Numbered from the stretch's first letter, positions 15,698 to 26,251 are shown. The stretch: 59,291 nucleotides of DNA from an uncultured Phocaeicola sp. (GCA_948566455.1 CAOYQO010000021.1:1-59291); one strand, 5' to 3'. Program-made: numbers and translations. Notes: generated from the letters alone by a model not told the origin.

Positions 15698-17224
15698 TTA
15701 TTCAAATGAAGGCAAAGTCACAGAGAAATGAGGATTCGGAGTATGCTGTGTTCTGATAATCTCTTTCATTTGTTTCACAATATCCGGATGTCCGGCAGCG
15801 ATATCATGGTCTTCATGAATATCTGTAGCAAGATTGTAAAGGAAAGGAGTCCCTTTTTTCACTACCATCTTCCAGTCTCCCATACGTACACCAATCTGAT
15901 CGGTTTCATCAAATTCCCAATACAAGAAATCATGTTTCTTCTGTCCTTCCTGCCCTAACAAAGTCGGAGCAAAAGAAATACCATCAAAATAATCCACATC
16001 TTTTTTCTTGTTAGTGTACTTCTTTACATAATTCTTCACACCTGCCAAGTCACAAAATGTAGGCATCAGGTCATAGAAAGCTAACTGGTGATCATTAACC
16101 GTTCCTTCGGGTACTTTACCCGGCCAACGCACAATGAACGGAATACGAATCCCCCCTTCATAACATTGACGTTTCAATCCACGAAGTTTGCCATCACGAC
16201 CAAAGAAGGTAGGGTCAGCCCCCCCTTCTTCATGGGGGCCGTTATCACTGGTAAAAATCACAATGGTATTTTCGTCCAGTCCTTTCTCCTTTAATTTGTT
16301 CAAAACTTCTCCTACATAATAATCCAAGCGAGTAATCATGCCGGCAAACTGCGCATGGGTGTGTACCGACGGATTATATCTTGATCCTTCCTGTCCACCC
16401 CAAGTTTTATCTTCAAAAAACTTCTTTTGATAACCTGTCAGAATAGAATCTTCGGGCTGCGCCAGCTCTGCATGAGGAAGCGTATAAGTAAAAATACCAA
16501 AGAAAGGTTGCTTGCCATCCTGTTTATCCAACCATTTCATTGCTTCTTCATGGATCATATCCGCAGAATATTGCGGACGTTTGAAATAGTCCTTACCAAA
16601 CATAGGATAGTTGATATTCTCATCCATCACTACACGAACCACTGCCGTATCACCAGCCGATTTACTATACCGGTTCAGGAAATTCGGATAATATAAATGA
16701 GCCTGAAACTGACAAATATAACCATAATATTCATCAATACCCCGTTTGTCCGGCGTAGACACAGATCCCTCATAGCCCCCTGCCCATTTACCAAACATAC
16801 CGGTAGTATAACCGTTATCTTTCATTATTTCAGGTATAATCACATGACCGGGATCGTATGGATGTTGCCCCACCACGGCATATTCCTTATTATTTCCATA
16901 CATCACAACAGGGGCATCGCGCCAGTACTCTTTGTTCCCACGTACTTCACAATGTCCGGAATGTTGTCCGGTCATAAATGACGCACGTGATGGAGCACTC
17001 ACCGGACTACCGGCATACGCTTGTGTAAAACGCATACCTTCTTTAGCCATATTATCAATATTCGGTGTACTGATGTAGGACTGACCATAACACCCTAAAT
17101 CACCATAACCCATATCATCACACATAATATAAATGATATTCGGTTTAGGAGTTTTCTGAGCATAAGCGCCTAATAGAGGAAATGCTAATCCACTGGTTAA
17201 AAGAAAGAGGTTTCGATTTTTCAT
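15698..17224 (-). CDS. Serine-type sulfatase, periplasmic
   Basis: A 508-residue S1-type sulfatase that removes sulfate esters from a glycan. The signal peptide ends GAYA (residue 22). Metal-binding D36-D37 (MCDDMGYGD) and the activation motif S76-A-P-S-R (72-86, SPVSAPSRASFMTG) are present. S76, in place of Cys, would be oxidised to formylglycine by an anaerobic radical SAM maturase, which is not in this window. It is the last gene of the first polysaccharide locus, next to a second sulfatase. A separate -7 box upstream suggests it can also be transcribed on its own. The substrate is probably a sulfated host or algal glycan; position specificity is unknown. Confidence 0.93.
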   Translation of the reverse strand: MKNRNLFLLTSGLAFPLLGAYAQKTPKPNIIYIMCDDMGYGDLGCYGQSYISTPNIDNMAKEGMRFTQAYAGSPVSAPSRASFMTGQHSGHCEVRGNKEYWRDAPVVMYGNNKEYAVVGQHPYDPGHVIIPEIMKDNGYTTGMFGKWAGGYEGSVSTPDKRGIDEYYGYICQFQAHLYYPNFLNRYSKSAGDTAVVRVVMDENINYPMFGKDYFKRPQYSADMIHEEAMKWLDKQDGKQPFFGIFTYTLPHAELAQPEDSILTGYQKKFFEDKTWGGQEGSRYNPSVHTHAQFAGMITRLDYYVGEVLNKLKEKGLDENTIVIFTSDNGPHEEGGADPTFFGRDGKLRGLKRQCYEGGIRIPFIVRWPGKVPEGTVNDHQLAFYDLMPTFCDLAGVKNYVKKYTNKKKDVDYFDGISFAPTLLGQEGQKKHDFLYWEFDETDQIGVRMGDWKMVVKKGTPFLYNLATDIHEDHDIAAGHPDIVKQMKEIIRTQHTPNPHFSVTLPSFE

Positions 17225-17303
17225 ATATTCTGTTTTTTACTGAATTTAATAATTACTACTCCTGCTATAAACATCGGCAATTTAGAGAAAATATCCTAGG
17301 CTG

Positions 17304-17311
17304 CAAAGCTA
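17304..17311 (-). promoter_or_regulatory. Bacteroides -7 box (TAGCTTTG) before the distal sulfatase
   Basis: Perfect consensus on the minus strand in the 110-base gap between the two sulfatase genes, giving an expected leader of about 73 bases. Confidence 0.5.
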
Positions 17312-17334
17312 TAGAAGAAAAAAATATCATTCAC

Positions 17335-18756
17335 CTACTCTCGATAATAAGGATTCAATTTCACAGGAATAGGAGCATGAGTTTCTTGAATCCACTTCAT
17401 CAGTTTCTGATAAAGTTCTCCTCGCTTTACAGGATTTGAACCTGATAGATCTTGTGATTCTCCCAGATCATTCTTCAAATTAAACAGTTCCATAGACTTA
17501 TCTTCATAATGATATATCAATTTCCAATCACCTGAACGAATACTGGAATAAGGTTTTGCACGGAAATCTCTTCCCCCGTTTAAATAAGACTCCAAATAAG
17601 CCGGAAAATGCCAGAAAAGATCACGTTCCGTCTCATTATTATTTATAAGCGTAAAAATATCTTTTCCATCTAAGTTAGCAGGAATCTTACCCTGTGCCAA
17701 AGTAACAAAAGTTGGATAAAAATCAACTCCTGTTATTGGAACAGATGAACGGATGCCTCCTTCTATTTTACCAGTCCACCTTATAATCAACGGCACACGG
17801 CTCCCACCTTCATAAGGCATTCCCTTTCCTCCATTTAACGGATAATTGTCTGTCACTGGTTCCGAACCTCCATTATCTGAATAAAAAATGACTATTGTAC
17901 GATCTGCTATTCCTAATGTCTTAATAACTTGGCATATCCTACCAACACTATCATCTAGTTTTTCAATCATTGCAGCATATATAGGATTCTTATGATATTT
18001 ACCGGGAGTTTTATTACGATATTTATTTATCAATGAATCAGGTGCTTGCAAAACCGTATGTACGGCATGATGGGACAAATGTAAGAAAAAAGGACCTTCA
18101 CTATGAGATTTTATAAAAGAAACAGCTTCTTCAGTCAACCGATCAGTAAGATATTCACCCAATATACCTTCTTCTAATCCCACATGACATTTACTTTTAT
18201 CAGGCAGACAATAGGGATAAAAATAAGAATAGGGAGCTCCTGCTCTATTACCGCCCACATTCCATATAAATCCCTGTGACAAGGGTCCTGTACCGTCCTC
18301 ATCATCCCCCAAATGCCACTTCCCGATATGACCACACTGATAACCCTGTTCTTGCAAAGCCTCGGCCATAGTCACAAAGTCGGCACAGACATCTTCTACA
18401 TTGGGAATAGCTATATATTTACGTTTGGTACGATCACCACGGTCGGGAGGACTAACTGTATATACTCCATGGCGTGGTGTGTACATTCCTGTCATCATAC
18501 AAGCACGGCTAGGTGCTGAATTGGCGGCTGCAGCGTAAGCATTGTCAAACAATATTCCTTCTGTAGCAAGACGGTCTATATTAGGAGTTTCATAATAATC
18601 ACTGCCCATTACACCCAAATCCGTCCAACCTAAATCATCAGCCAAAATAAACACGATATTAGGTTTTTCTTTTGTAACTATATCGATAGAAAAGCTCTGT
18701 TGTATTCCTACGGTACACAACACTACAGTAGTCAATCCTATTTTCTGAAATCTCAT
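17335..18756 (-). CDS. Serine-type sulfatase, periplasmic
   Basis: A second S1-type sulfatase of 473 residues, clearly different in sequence from its neighbour. It has an N-terminal signal segment, metal ligands D40-D41 (LADDLGWTD) and the activation motif S80-A-P-S-R (AANSAPSRACMMTG), again the serine form. HIGKWHLG and FYSDNGG segments are further family landmarks. It lies 94 bases after susD in the same direction. Two different sulfatases in one locus suggest removal of sulfates at different positions of the same glycan. Confidence 0.93.
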   Translation of the reverse strand: MRFQKIGLTTVVLCTVGIQQSFSIDIVTKEKPNIVFILADDLGWTDLGVMGSDYYETPNIDRLATEGILFDNAYAAAANSAPSRACMMTGMYTPRHGVYTVSPPDRGDRTKRKYIAIPNVEDVCADFVTMAEALQEQGYQCGHIGKWHLGDDEDGTGPLSQGFIWNVGGNRAGAPYSYFYPYCLPDKSKCHVGLEEGILGEYLTDRLTEEAVSFIKSHSEGPFFLHLSHHAVHTVLQAPDSLINKYRNKTPGKYHKNPIYAAMIEKLDDSVGRICQVIKTLGIADRTIVIFYSDNGGSEPVTDNYPLNGGKGMPYEGGSRVPLIIRWTGKIEGGIRSSVPITGVDFYPTFVTLAQGKIPANLDGKDIFTLINNNETERDLFWHFPAYLESYLNGGRDFRAKPYSSIRSGDWKLIYHYEDKSMELFNLKNDLGESQDLSGSNPVKRGELYQKLMKWIQETHAPIPVKLNPYYRE

Positions 18757-18850
18757 TTTATTTCGATTTTTCTAAGTTTAAAAACCAAACAAGACCGTCT
18801 CCATACGTTATTCCGCATTTGAGACAGCCTCATTCGTATCACACTATAAA

Positions 18851-20773
18851 TTACCAACCAGGATTCTGTTCCAGTTCTGGGTTCAATAATATTTCGGTAG
18901 TCGGTACTTGATACAAATAATATTTATCTAACCAACCTTTACCTTCTTTTAGAGGATCATTGAAAAGATACAAATTACCTTCCGTCAATGAACCGTCAGT
19001 TCCATCAGAATAACCAGTTTCAGGATTATATAAAGTCATATTATTTTTCATTGCCTCTTCTTTACTCATCCAAAGACCAGTTGCAGGTTTATTGAGGAAC
19101 CACGGAGCCATACGCCAACGACGGATATCATAAATACCAAATCCCTCACCCATCAATTCTATAATACGTTCGCGACGAATTTCCCATAAGACAGGATCAA
19201 CCAAAATACCACTTTCATTACCTTTAAGATAGTATTTTCCACGGTTAGGATCAAAACTATCATTAATGTCAGCAACCACCATTTTGACTACACCGGCACG
19301 ATCACGCAACTTATTGATTGTTTTGTCTGCAACCCCTTGGTCAAATACTCCCAATTCAAATTTGGCTTCAGCTTCATTCAACAGGACTTCTTCAATTTTA
19401 AAAATAGGTTTGTCAGCTGTATTCAAATTACCATTATTAAAGCTGGTTTCCCAGTTATCCCAATTCTTCCATACATAGTAGCCTGAACGGCAAGTCACAA
19501 ATGCTCCAGTACCTAATCTTGGTATTTCAGGTACAAGTGATGCACTCCAGTTCTGCCCAGGCAAACGTTTCATACCAACACCCGGGTTACTGCAACTTTC
19601 ATTTGCTCCCATAATATCAATATATTCACGGTCTGCCGGATTGTCTGTATACGACCAGGTAGGATAGTCGCCTTTTCCAGATTTTACTTTATAAGGAGGT
19701 ATAACCGTGTGATACAAACGCGGGTCACGGTCACGAAATACCGCATACATGTCCTTATTTCCATGGTAGCCCGATCCGTCAGCCAAAATCGGCTTGCCAT
19801 TCTTCATCAAATAAAGATCTACCGTATTCTGGTTCATCTCCACATAGTGTGAAGAAGTATGTTCAATATAACTCATGCCCATAGGATTTATATCCTTCAC
19901 ATAAGATTTATAGAGAATGATACCTGGAACTTGTCCCAAATCCTCTGTTGTCCACATTTCACCATATCCGGCACCGGGTTGACCGTCTGTTCCTGTGTAA
20001 AGAGTAGGATAAGCGGCCATTAATAACTCGGATGCGCGTACACACTCTTGCAGATATTTTTCAGCATCACCCAATTCATGATATTTCCTCCATGTACCTT
20101 CACGTAATCCGAAACGCGAAATAACGGCACGTACACAATCTTGGTTAATCGTATTGTCCCCATCCTGTGATGTGAAATTTCCAATATTCTGTTCCGCCCA
20201 TTGCAGACGTTCCAATACCTTGTCGGCTACGGTTTTTCTATCCACACGAGGTCCATAAGCTTCGGGAGAATCTTCCTGCAATACCTGGTCCACCCAAGGC
20301 ACATCGCCAAAACGATCTATCAATTCCATATACCAAAAAGAATGAAAAAAATATCCTACTGCACGCCAATGGTCTTTCTGAGCCTCTGTCATACTAGAAT
20401 TATCAATGTGTGAAAGCATGATATTGACACGGCGGATAAATGATTTAAAATCCCAGCCATTACCGGATGCTACACTGGCAACTGTCTGATAAGCAAATTC
20501 ATTGTAGCCACTTTCATATTTTTGCTGAAAGTATCCTGCTGCCATATCGCCCTTATACTGTCCGTCTTGTCCGAATCCTTGTAAGGAAGTGCGAATAGTA
20601 TTATTTGTAAACATCTCATAACAAGGCCACATAAAAGCCTTGAAGTTATCGTAGGAATTGAATGCATTATTCTCCGTCAAGTCTGTAACAGGAGTCTTTT
20701 CCAAGAAACTATCATTACAACTAGAGAGGCTGATTCCTGCGAGAATTGCTAAACTTATAAATAATCTTTTCAT
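18851..20773 (-). CDS. SusD-like nutrient-binding outer-membrane lipoprotein
   Basis: A 640-residue RagB/SusD protein that binds glycan at the cell surface and closes over the partner SusC. The lipoprotein signal ends SLSSC, followed by NDSFLEKTPVTDL, a typical SusD start. The DRFGDVPWVDQVL segment and the C-terminal stretch ending EQNPGW fit the family. It starts 21 bases after the SusC gene and is cotranscribed with it. At 640 residues it is somewhat longer than typical (about 500-600). Confidence 0.95.
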   Translation of the reverse strand: MKRLFISLAILAGISLSSCNDSFLEKTPVTDLTENNAFNSYDNFKAFMWPCYEMFTNNTIRTSLQGFGQDGQYKGDMAAGYFQQKYESGYNEFAYQTVASVASGNGWDFKSFIRRVNIMLSHIDNSSMTEAQKDHWRAVGYFFHSFWYMELIDRFGDVPWVDQVLQEDSPEAYGPRVDRKTVADKVLERLQWAEQNIGNFTSQDGDNTINQDCVRAVISRFGLREGTWRKYHELGDAEKYLQECVRASELLMAAYPTLYTGTDGQPGAGYGEMWTTEDLGQVPGIILYKSYVKDINPMGMSYIEHTSSHYVEMNQNTVDLYLMKNGKPILADGSGYHGNKDMYAVFRDRDPRLYHTVIPPYKVKSGKGDYPTWSYTDNPADREYIDIMGANESCSNPGVGMKRLPGQNWSASLVPEIPRLGTGAFVTCRSGYYVWKNWDNWETSFNNGNLNTADKPIFKIEEVLLNEAEAKFELGVFDQGVADKTINKLRDRAGVVKMVVADINDSFDPNRGKYYLKGNESGILVDPVLWEIRRERIIELMGEGFGIYDIRRWRMAPWFLNKPATGLWMSKEEAMKNNMTLYNPETGYSDGTDGSLTEGNLYLFNDPLKEGKGWLDKYYLYQVPTTEILLNPELEQNPGW

Positions 20774-20794
20774 ATACTCGTACTAATTTAAGGT

Positions 20795-23700
20795 TTATAA
20801 TGTAAGATTAAGCCCAAAGGATACTGTGCGGAATGCGGGATAATCCCATTTCAGCGTTTCCGGGTCGATACCCTTTGGCAATGATGAGAACGTTGCCAGA
20901 TTTTCTACACTGACAAAAGCACGTAACTGCGACAAAGATATTTTGGTAATCCATGCTTTGGGGAATGTATATGACAAAGTAACATTCTTGATACGCAGAT
21001 AAGAAGCATCGGACAAGTACTTGTCTGACTGGCGGTAATTAGAGCCTTGGTTACCATAGTTGCCATAAATACGTGGGAACTCAGCATTAGGATTAACTGC
21101 TGTGTAATCACCATTGGCAGCATCTACCGGTTGCCAGTAATCACCCAAACCTTTATATAAAGGAATAAACTTAAAGTCAGAATATAATGGGAAAGTCAAT
21201 GTATTGGCAATCCATTTATCGCGTTTACCGGTTCCTTGCAAAAAGGCACTCAAATCAAAACCTTTATAGTTTAATCCTAGATTAATACCATAAAGATAAC
21301 GAGGAGTTTCATTACCAATCACTTTACGGTCGCCCGGATTATTCAACGTATTGTTGCCGCTGGAAATCATATTTGTCCCTCTTTCATCATCCATTAAGTT
21401 CTTGAACTTCACATCACCCGGACGAGGATTATAGCCATCTATGCTTGGAACGCCATCCTTTAATTTCCATGAAGAAGTATCGACAAAATCGTCTACGGTA
21501 TAATAACCATCTGTTTCATATCCCCAGATTTCGCCTAATTCCTTACCTTTATAAAACTCCCAAAATGTATATGTTCCACCCGTCAGCGCATTCGTCTTTT
21601 GGCTGCTTAATATGTAGGATGAGTTACTGTCATACTTCACAATCTTTGACTTGCTGTCGGACAGGTTGAAACCGACTCGGTAGCTCACCTTTCCAATCTG
21701 GTCGCGCCAATTGAAACTCAGTTCCCAGCCACGTGTACGCATATCTGCCGTATTCTGATAAGGAGCATCCGCACCTACTACAGCAGGCAATTGCACACCC
21801 GGAGCAAGCATGCCGTTCGTATTACGCTGATACCAGTCAAAAGTACCTGTAAAGCGATTACTGAACATAGAGAAATCAATACCGATGTCTAATGTCCCTA
21901 CCTTTTCCCAAGTAAAGTTACGACTTACCAATGAAGGAATAGAAGTAATAGCGGTTACATAATTACCATTGGATATCCAACCATTGTATTTATTATTCAC
22001 CGCCATAGTTGGAATAAACGAATAAGCAGGCACGTTCTGGTTACCAATCATACCATAAGAAGCACGTAGCTTCAAAGAACCTAACCAATTCTGAGTACTT
22101 TCCATGAATTTTTCCTGTGCAATGTTCCAACCGGCCGAAACAGAGGGGAAGAAACCGTAACGTGATTCTTTAGGAAACTTAGAAGAACCGTCATAACGTC
22201 CGTTTACTTCCAGCAAATATTTATCCTGATAGTTGTAATTCACACGGAAGAATCCGCCGCGAACAGAAAACTCATTATACTTGTCCGTAGCTTTCAATGT
22301 AGATGTACCCGAACCCAATGAAGGCACCTCAATAACAGCTTGTCCATAGGATAAAGCCTCCATTGTCTCCTGATAACTGGATTCTTGATTGAAACCTGCC
22401 ATTATCTTAAACTGATGATTACCCAATGAGAAATCATAAGTACCATACAAGTTGATTGAGTTATAGTCGGTATATCTTTTCTTTTTTTGTAGATAGTCAT
22501 TGGTCGGAGTCGTGTCTTTACCACCTTGCACAGTAGTATATACCACACTTCCCGTATACCAGCTATAATCATATATATTCTTGTCGAAAGTATATTCAAA
22601 TGCTATTTCAAATCCCTTTAATGGCTTCAATATAGACTTCAGGAAAATACGAGGATTGTCATACAATGTTTTTTCTGGATTGGACCAACGTATCTGATTG
22701 GACGGAGTAAAGAAAGGTAATCCATCGCCTGCAGCAGAAATACCTTCCGGCATATTGCCTTCCGGATAGAAAGAAGCAAGACGAGTACTGTAAACAGCGC
22801 CCAAAGCAGACTTTGGCTCCATTCTTTTACTATGTGCATAGCTAAAAGTGGCTTCCTGAGTAAACCATTTTGTAACATTGGCAGATATAAATCCACTGAC
22901 ATTCATTCGTCTGTATTTATCCTTGTCAGTAATCAGCACACCGTCATTATCAATAAATCCGGCAGAAAGACGATAACGGAGCTTATCAGTACCACCTGTC
23001 ATTGATATATTATGTGTATGCTGGAAACTAGTCTCAAGCATGTTCTTCACCAAGTCCTTTTCATTCATATAATAAACAGCCCCATCCGTATCTTTAAAGA
23101 TACCATCGCCGACAGTAGGAATAGAAGACGGATTATTACGATATTGCTCCAAATATCCCATCCATTTGCTTACACTAGGCGAACCCATTGTCCAGAATTG
23201 ATCTCCGGCTGCATCAGAATAGGCCTGCAAATATTCCATCAACGGTGCCTGTTCTGGCAAATTCATGGCAGTTGCAAAGGCAAAGTTATTATTATAATTC
23301 AGTTGGAAAGAAGTTTCTCCTTTCGGACGTTTGGTAGTAACCAAAATTACACCACCGGCAGCACGGGCACCATAAATGGCAGCTGAAGCAGCATCTTTCA
23401 ACACTGTAACCGTTTCAATATCCTCAGGATTAACCATATCCAAGTCTCCTTCCACATTGTCAATTAAAATCAAAGGCTTGATAGCACTACCATAAGAACC
23501 ATCATCATTTTTAATACCTACAGAATAAGCGCCACGAATCTGGAATGACTTACTTTTACCTGGAGCATTGCCATCACTAGACACAAACAAGCCGGGAACC
23601 GTACCTTGCAATGCATCAGCAGCTTGTGACAAAGGACGATTGCCTATCACTTCATCCATCTTGACCGAGGCAACGGCTCCTGTCAGGTTTGCTTTTTTCT

Positions 23701-24322
23701 GCGAACCGTATCCCACTACCACCACTTCATCTAAAGTTTCAGTGTCCTCACGTAATACCACCTGAATAGTTTTTGTATCACGTACAGTTACCTCTTGAGA
23801 TTTATAACCAATATAACTGATTTGTAACTTCACAGGAAATTCAGAAACTTCTAAAGAAAATTTTCCATCAAAATCTGTGATACACCCGTTAGTAGATCCC
23901 ATTACCACAACAGAAGCACCAATAACTGGTTCTTTTGCCACATCCATAACCAATCCGGTAATTGCATTTTGTCTTGATTGCTGGGGTTTATAAACAGAAA
24001 TATGCTCCCCTTCCACTTTATAACGGATATTTTTCCCTACAAACAACATCTCAAGCACCTCTTCCACACTTTTATTTTTAACATCAATAGATACTTTCTC
24101 ATTCATATTAATATCATTATTACGAACAAGGAAAGAGTAGCCGGTCTGTTTTTCAATCTCATAAAAAACCCGACTCAAAGCCACTGAACGCTGTTGTATA
24201 GAAAGTTTTGCCTCCTGAATAGGCAATGCGGCCATAGTGACATTTCCCCATAGTAGAAATGAAACTATCCATACAAGAGAGAGGCAATGCCCCCTACGAA
24301 CTTTACAAAAGTTTTTTTTCAT
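20795..24322 (-). CDS. SusC-like TonB-dependent transporter with STN signalling domain
   Basis: A 1175-residue outer-membrane glycan importer. After the signal peptide (to about residue 32) comes an STN domain (about 38-108, KLSIQQRSVALSRVFYEIEK). A carboxypeptidase-regulatory-like domain follows (about 115-192), then a TonB-box-like segment (DEVVVVGYGSQKKANLTGAV), the plug and a 22-strand barrel ending in a SFGLNLTL strand. The STN domain is what contacts a FecR anti-sigma protein, and fecR and ECF sigma genes sit directly upstream. The transporter is therefore also the receptor that switches on its own locus. Confidence 0.96.
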   Translation of the reverse strand: MKKNFCKVRRGHCLSLVWIVSFLLWGNVTMAALPIQEAKLSIQQRSVALSRVFYEIEKQTGYSFLVRNNDINMNEKVSIDVKNKSVEEVLEMLFVGKNIRYKVEGEHISVYKPQQSRQNAITGLVMDVAKEPVIGASVVVMGSTNGCITDFDGKFSLEVSEFPVKLQISYIGYKSQEVTVRDTKTIQVVLREDTETLDEVVVVGYGSQKKANLTGAVASVKMDEVIGNRPLSQAADALQGTVPGLFVSSDGNAPGKSKSFQIRGAYSVGIKNDDGSYGSAIKPLILIDNVEGDLDMVNPEDIETVTVLKDAASAAIYGARAAGGVILVTTKRPKGETSFQLNYNNNFAFATAMNLPEQAPLMEYLQAYSDAAGDQFWTMGSPSVSKWMGYLEQYRNNPSSIPTVGDGIFKDTDGAVYYMNEKDLVKNMLETSFQHTHNISMTGGTDKLRYRLSAGFIDNDGVLITDKDKYRRMNVSGFISANVTKWFTQEATFSYAHSKRMEPKSALGAVYSTRLASFYPEGNMPEGISAAGDGLPFFTPSNQIRWSNPEKTLYDNPRIFLKSILKPLKGFEIAFEYTFDKNIYDYSWYTGSVVYTTVQGGKDTTPTNDYLQKKKRYTDYNSINLYGTYDFSLGNHQFKIMAGFNQESSYQETMEALSYGQAVIEVPSLGSGTSTLKATDKYNEFSVRGGFFRVNYNYQDKYLLEVNGRYDGSSKFPKESRYGFFPSVSAGWNIAQEKFMESTQNWLGSLKLRASYGMIGNQNVPAYSFIPTMAVNNKYNGWISNGNYVTAITSIPSLVSRNFTWEKVGTLDIGIDFSMFSNRFTGTFDWYQRNTNGMLAPGVQLPAVVGADAPYQNTADMRTRGWELSFNWRDQIGKVSYRVGFNLSDSKSKIVKYDSNSSYILSSQKTNALTGGTYTFWEFYKGKELGEIWGYETDGYYTVDDFVDTSSWKLKDGVPSIDGYNPRPGDVKFKNLMDDERGTNMISSGNNTLNNPGDRKVIGNETPRYLYGINLGLNYKGFDLSAFLQGTGKRDKWIANTLTFPLYSDFKFIPLYKGLGDYWQPVDAANGDYTAVNPNAEFPRIYGNYGNQGSNYRQSDKYLSDASYLRIKNVTLSYTFPKAWITKISLSQLRAFVSVENLATFSSLPKGIDPETLKWDYPAFRTVSFGLNLTL

Positions 24323-24386
24323 ACTTAGAATTTTTAGTTAACAATTATTTAAGCATGTACTTTTCACAGTACTTTTTATCTATCAG

Positions 24387-25397
24387 TTACCGGTCTGTAA
24401 TAACTATTGTTTTTCCTTTCTTTCTCCACATAAACTTATTATCCACATCTAAATAAGAAAGAATTTCATCCAAAGTCAGATTCGTATCTATACTTCCTGA
24501 AAAATATTCAGTATACACTTTCCGAGACTGCACAAGTATCTGTACATCATATTTTTTCCCGATTGTTTTCAAAATATCAAATAACTTTTCATTAACAAAT
24601 ACCAGTCTTCCTGTAGTCCATGCTGCTTGAGATACCGCATCTATCTTTCTCATAGACAATACCTTATCATTTTTATTATAAACAGCTTGCTCATCAGGAG
24701 AAAGAAGAATATTCTTTTTAGCATCTGAAGTAGTGTAAACATTCACACTACCTTCCACAAGGCTCACTTTTATTTCCGCATCATCAGGATAAGAAGCCAC
24801 ATTAAATGTTGTACCTAATACTTTTATATTCAATTCCCCCGTATGAACAATAAAAGGCTTGAGCATATTTCTAGAAACTTTGAAATAAGCCTCACCTGAA
24901 AGAAAAACTTTCCGGTCAGTCCGCTGCTGCAAAGAAACATCATACTTTAAAACCGTCCCCCCATTCAGAAAAACAATGGTACTATCAGGCAATAATAATT
25001 TCGAACTGGCCCCCTGGGGAACCTCAATCTGACAATAAGAAGGAGTAAGAACTTCTGGACTAGACGAATGATATAAATAAAAGAATGTTATACTACAACC
25101 AATCAGTAAAGTCCATATAGCAACGCTTCTCCAAACGCTTATTTTACGGAAAAAAGAATGTTTACGAGAAGAATAGAAATTCAATGTATCACACAATTGC
25201 TCAAAGTTTTGCTCTTTCCTGCGTGCAAACCAAGAAGAGGATGCCAATGCATAAGAACGGGCTATTTCACGATATTTTTCGCGACAAGCATTCTCTCTTT
25301 TCAGTAATATAGTTAGTTTCTGCATATCTTCAGACGAGATTTCGCCTTTCAGATAATCCAGCATTATTCGTTCAAATTCATCTATTTGGCTGTTCAT
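24387..25397 (-). CDS. FecR-family anti-sigma factor
   Basis: A 336-residue inner-membrane protein. The cytoplasmic part (1-89) should bind the sigma factor; a single membrane segment lies at about 90-109; the periplasmic FecR domain (about 120-230) contains IEVPQGASSKLLLPDSTIVFLNGG-type sequence, followed by a C-terminal DUF4974-like domain that contacts the SusC STN domain. It lies between the ECF sigma gene and SusC, the usual order for trans-envelope signalling in Bacteroides. Confidence 0.95.
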   Translation of the reverse strand: MNSQIDEFERIMLDYLKGEISSEDMQKLTILLKRENACREKYREIARSYALASSSWFARRKEQNFEQLCDTLNFYSSRKHSFFRKISVWRSVAIWTLLIGCSITFFYLYHSSSPEVLTPSYCQIEVPQGASSKLLLPDSTIVFLNGGTVLKYDVSLQQRTDRKVFLSGEAYFKVSRNMLKPFIVHTGELNIKVLGTTFNVASYPDDAEIKVSLVEGSVNVYTTSDAKKNILLSPDEQAVYNKNDKVLSMRKIDAVSQAAWTTGRLVFVNEKLFDILKTIGKKYDVQILVQSRKVYTEYFSGSIDTNLTLDEILSYLDVDNKFMWRKKGKTIVITDR

Positions 25398-25485
25398 TTT
25401 ATATCTTTGGAATTATCTACTATAGATAATACACAAGCAACAGACAAAACATTTAAGCCAAAAACAGATTTTTTTCATTCTTTTT

Positions 25486-26073
25486 TTAGAAAAGAAAAAA
25501 TAATAGAATCCCTACTCTAGATCCCACCTTTTCTCTTATTTTATCCATGGCATTTTTTACATGTACTCTGACTGTATTGACTGAAATATTATTTTTATCT
25601 GCAATCTCTTGAGGAGTCAGATTGGAATAAAGATATTGCTCAAAAATGAACCTGCATTTATCAGGCAAGGAAGACACTATATTTTGGACTGATTTTTCCA
25701 AATCAGCTAATTCCATTTCTTGCAAAGGCGAACACTCGGAAGCACAAAATTCTTCTTGATACTCAAGTAATGCTTCACGGTATTCATCTATAATTCTTTC
25801 ACGGCTGTGAAGCGAACGGAGGTAATTCAAACACCCGTTCTGAATAGCACGTATCAAATAAGCATGAATAGGAAAAGATAACTCACCACGCCTATACCAT
25901 ATTTTAGCAAAAGTTTCATTAACTATATCTTGCGCTTCCACAGGGTTAAAGATATAAGAATTAGCACAAGCACAGAGATAGACAAAATAGCTATTATATA
26001 AAACCTCAAAAGCTTTTTCTTCTCCTTTGTTTATTCTTTCAATCAAATCTTTATCTACTATACTTGCATCCAT
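25486..26073 (-). CDS. ECF-type RNA polymerase sigma factor
   Basis: A 195-residue sigma-70 family protein. Region 2 contains the ETFAKIWYRR segment, and region 4 ends with a helix-turn-helix (LTPQEIADKNNISVNTVRVHVKNAM). The frame is open to 26124, but a perfect -7 box lies at 26097-26104 inside that extension, so the ATG at 26073 (M-D-A-S-I-V) is the likely start. It is the first gene of the sulfatase locus and should drive the SusC/D genes when released by FecR. Confidence 0.94.
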   Translation of the reverse strand: MDASIVDKDLIERINKGEEKAFEVLYNSYFVYLCACANSYIFNPVEAQDIVNETFAKIWYRRGELSFPIHAYLIRAIQNGCLNYLRSLHSRERIIDEYREALLEYQEEFCASECSPLQEMELADLEKSVQNIVSSLPDKCRFIFEQYLYSNLTPQEIADKNNISVNTVRVHVKNAMDKIREKVGSRVGILLFFLF

Positions 26074-26096
26074 CTTTATTAAGACTATTAATATTG

Positions 26097-26104
26097 CAAA
26101 TATA
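26097..26104 (-). promoter_or_regulatory. Bacteroides -7 box (TATATTTG) for the ECF sigma gene
   Basis: Perfect consensus on the minus strand, 23 bases upstream of the ATG at 26073. It fixes the start of the sigma gene. Confidence 0.65.
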
Positions 26105-26214
26105 GCATTTCTTAAAAACATCATGCCAATAAAACTATTTCTTATTAAAAAACTCTAGTAATAATCAACTGAAAAAAGAAATAAGTTCCAGCTCATAATC
26201 TGAAGAATAATACC

Positions 26215-26222
26215 TAACTTTG
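26215..26222 (+). promoter_or_regulatory. Bacteroides -7 box (TAACTTTG) for the tricorn-like gene
   Basis: Perfect consensus 29 bases upstream of the ATG at 26252, divergent from the sigma-gene promoter. Confidence 0.65.
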
Positions 26223-26251
26223 TTTCCGACGAAAATCAAACCCTAAATAAA

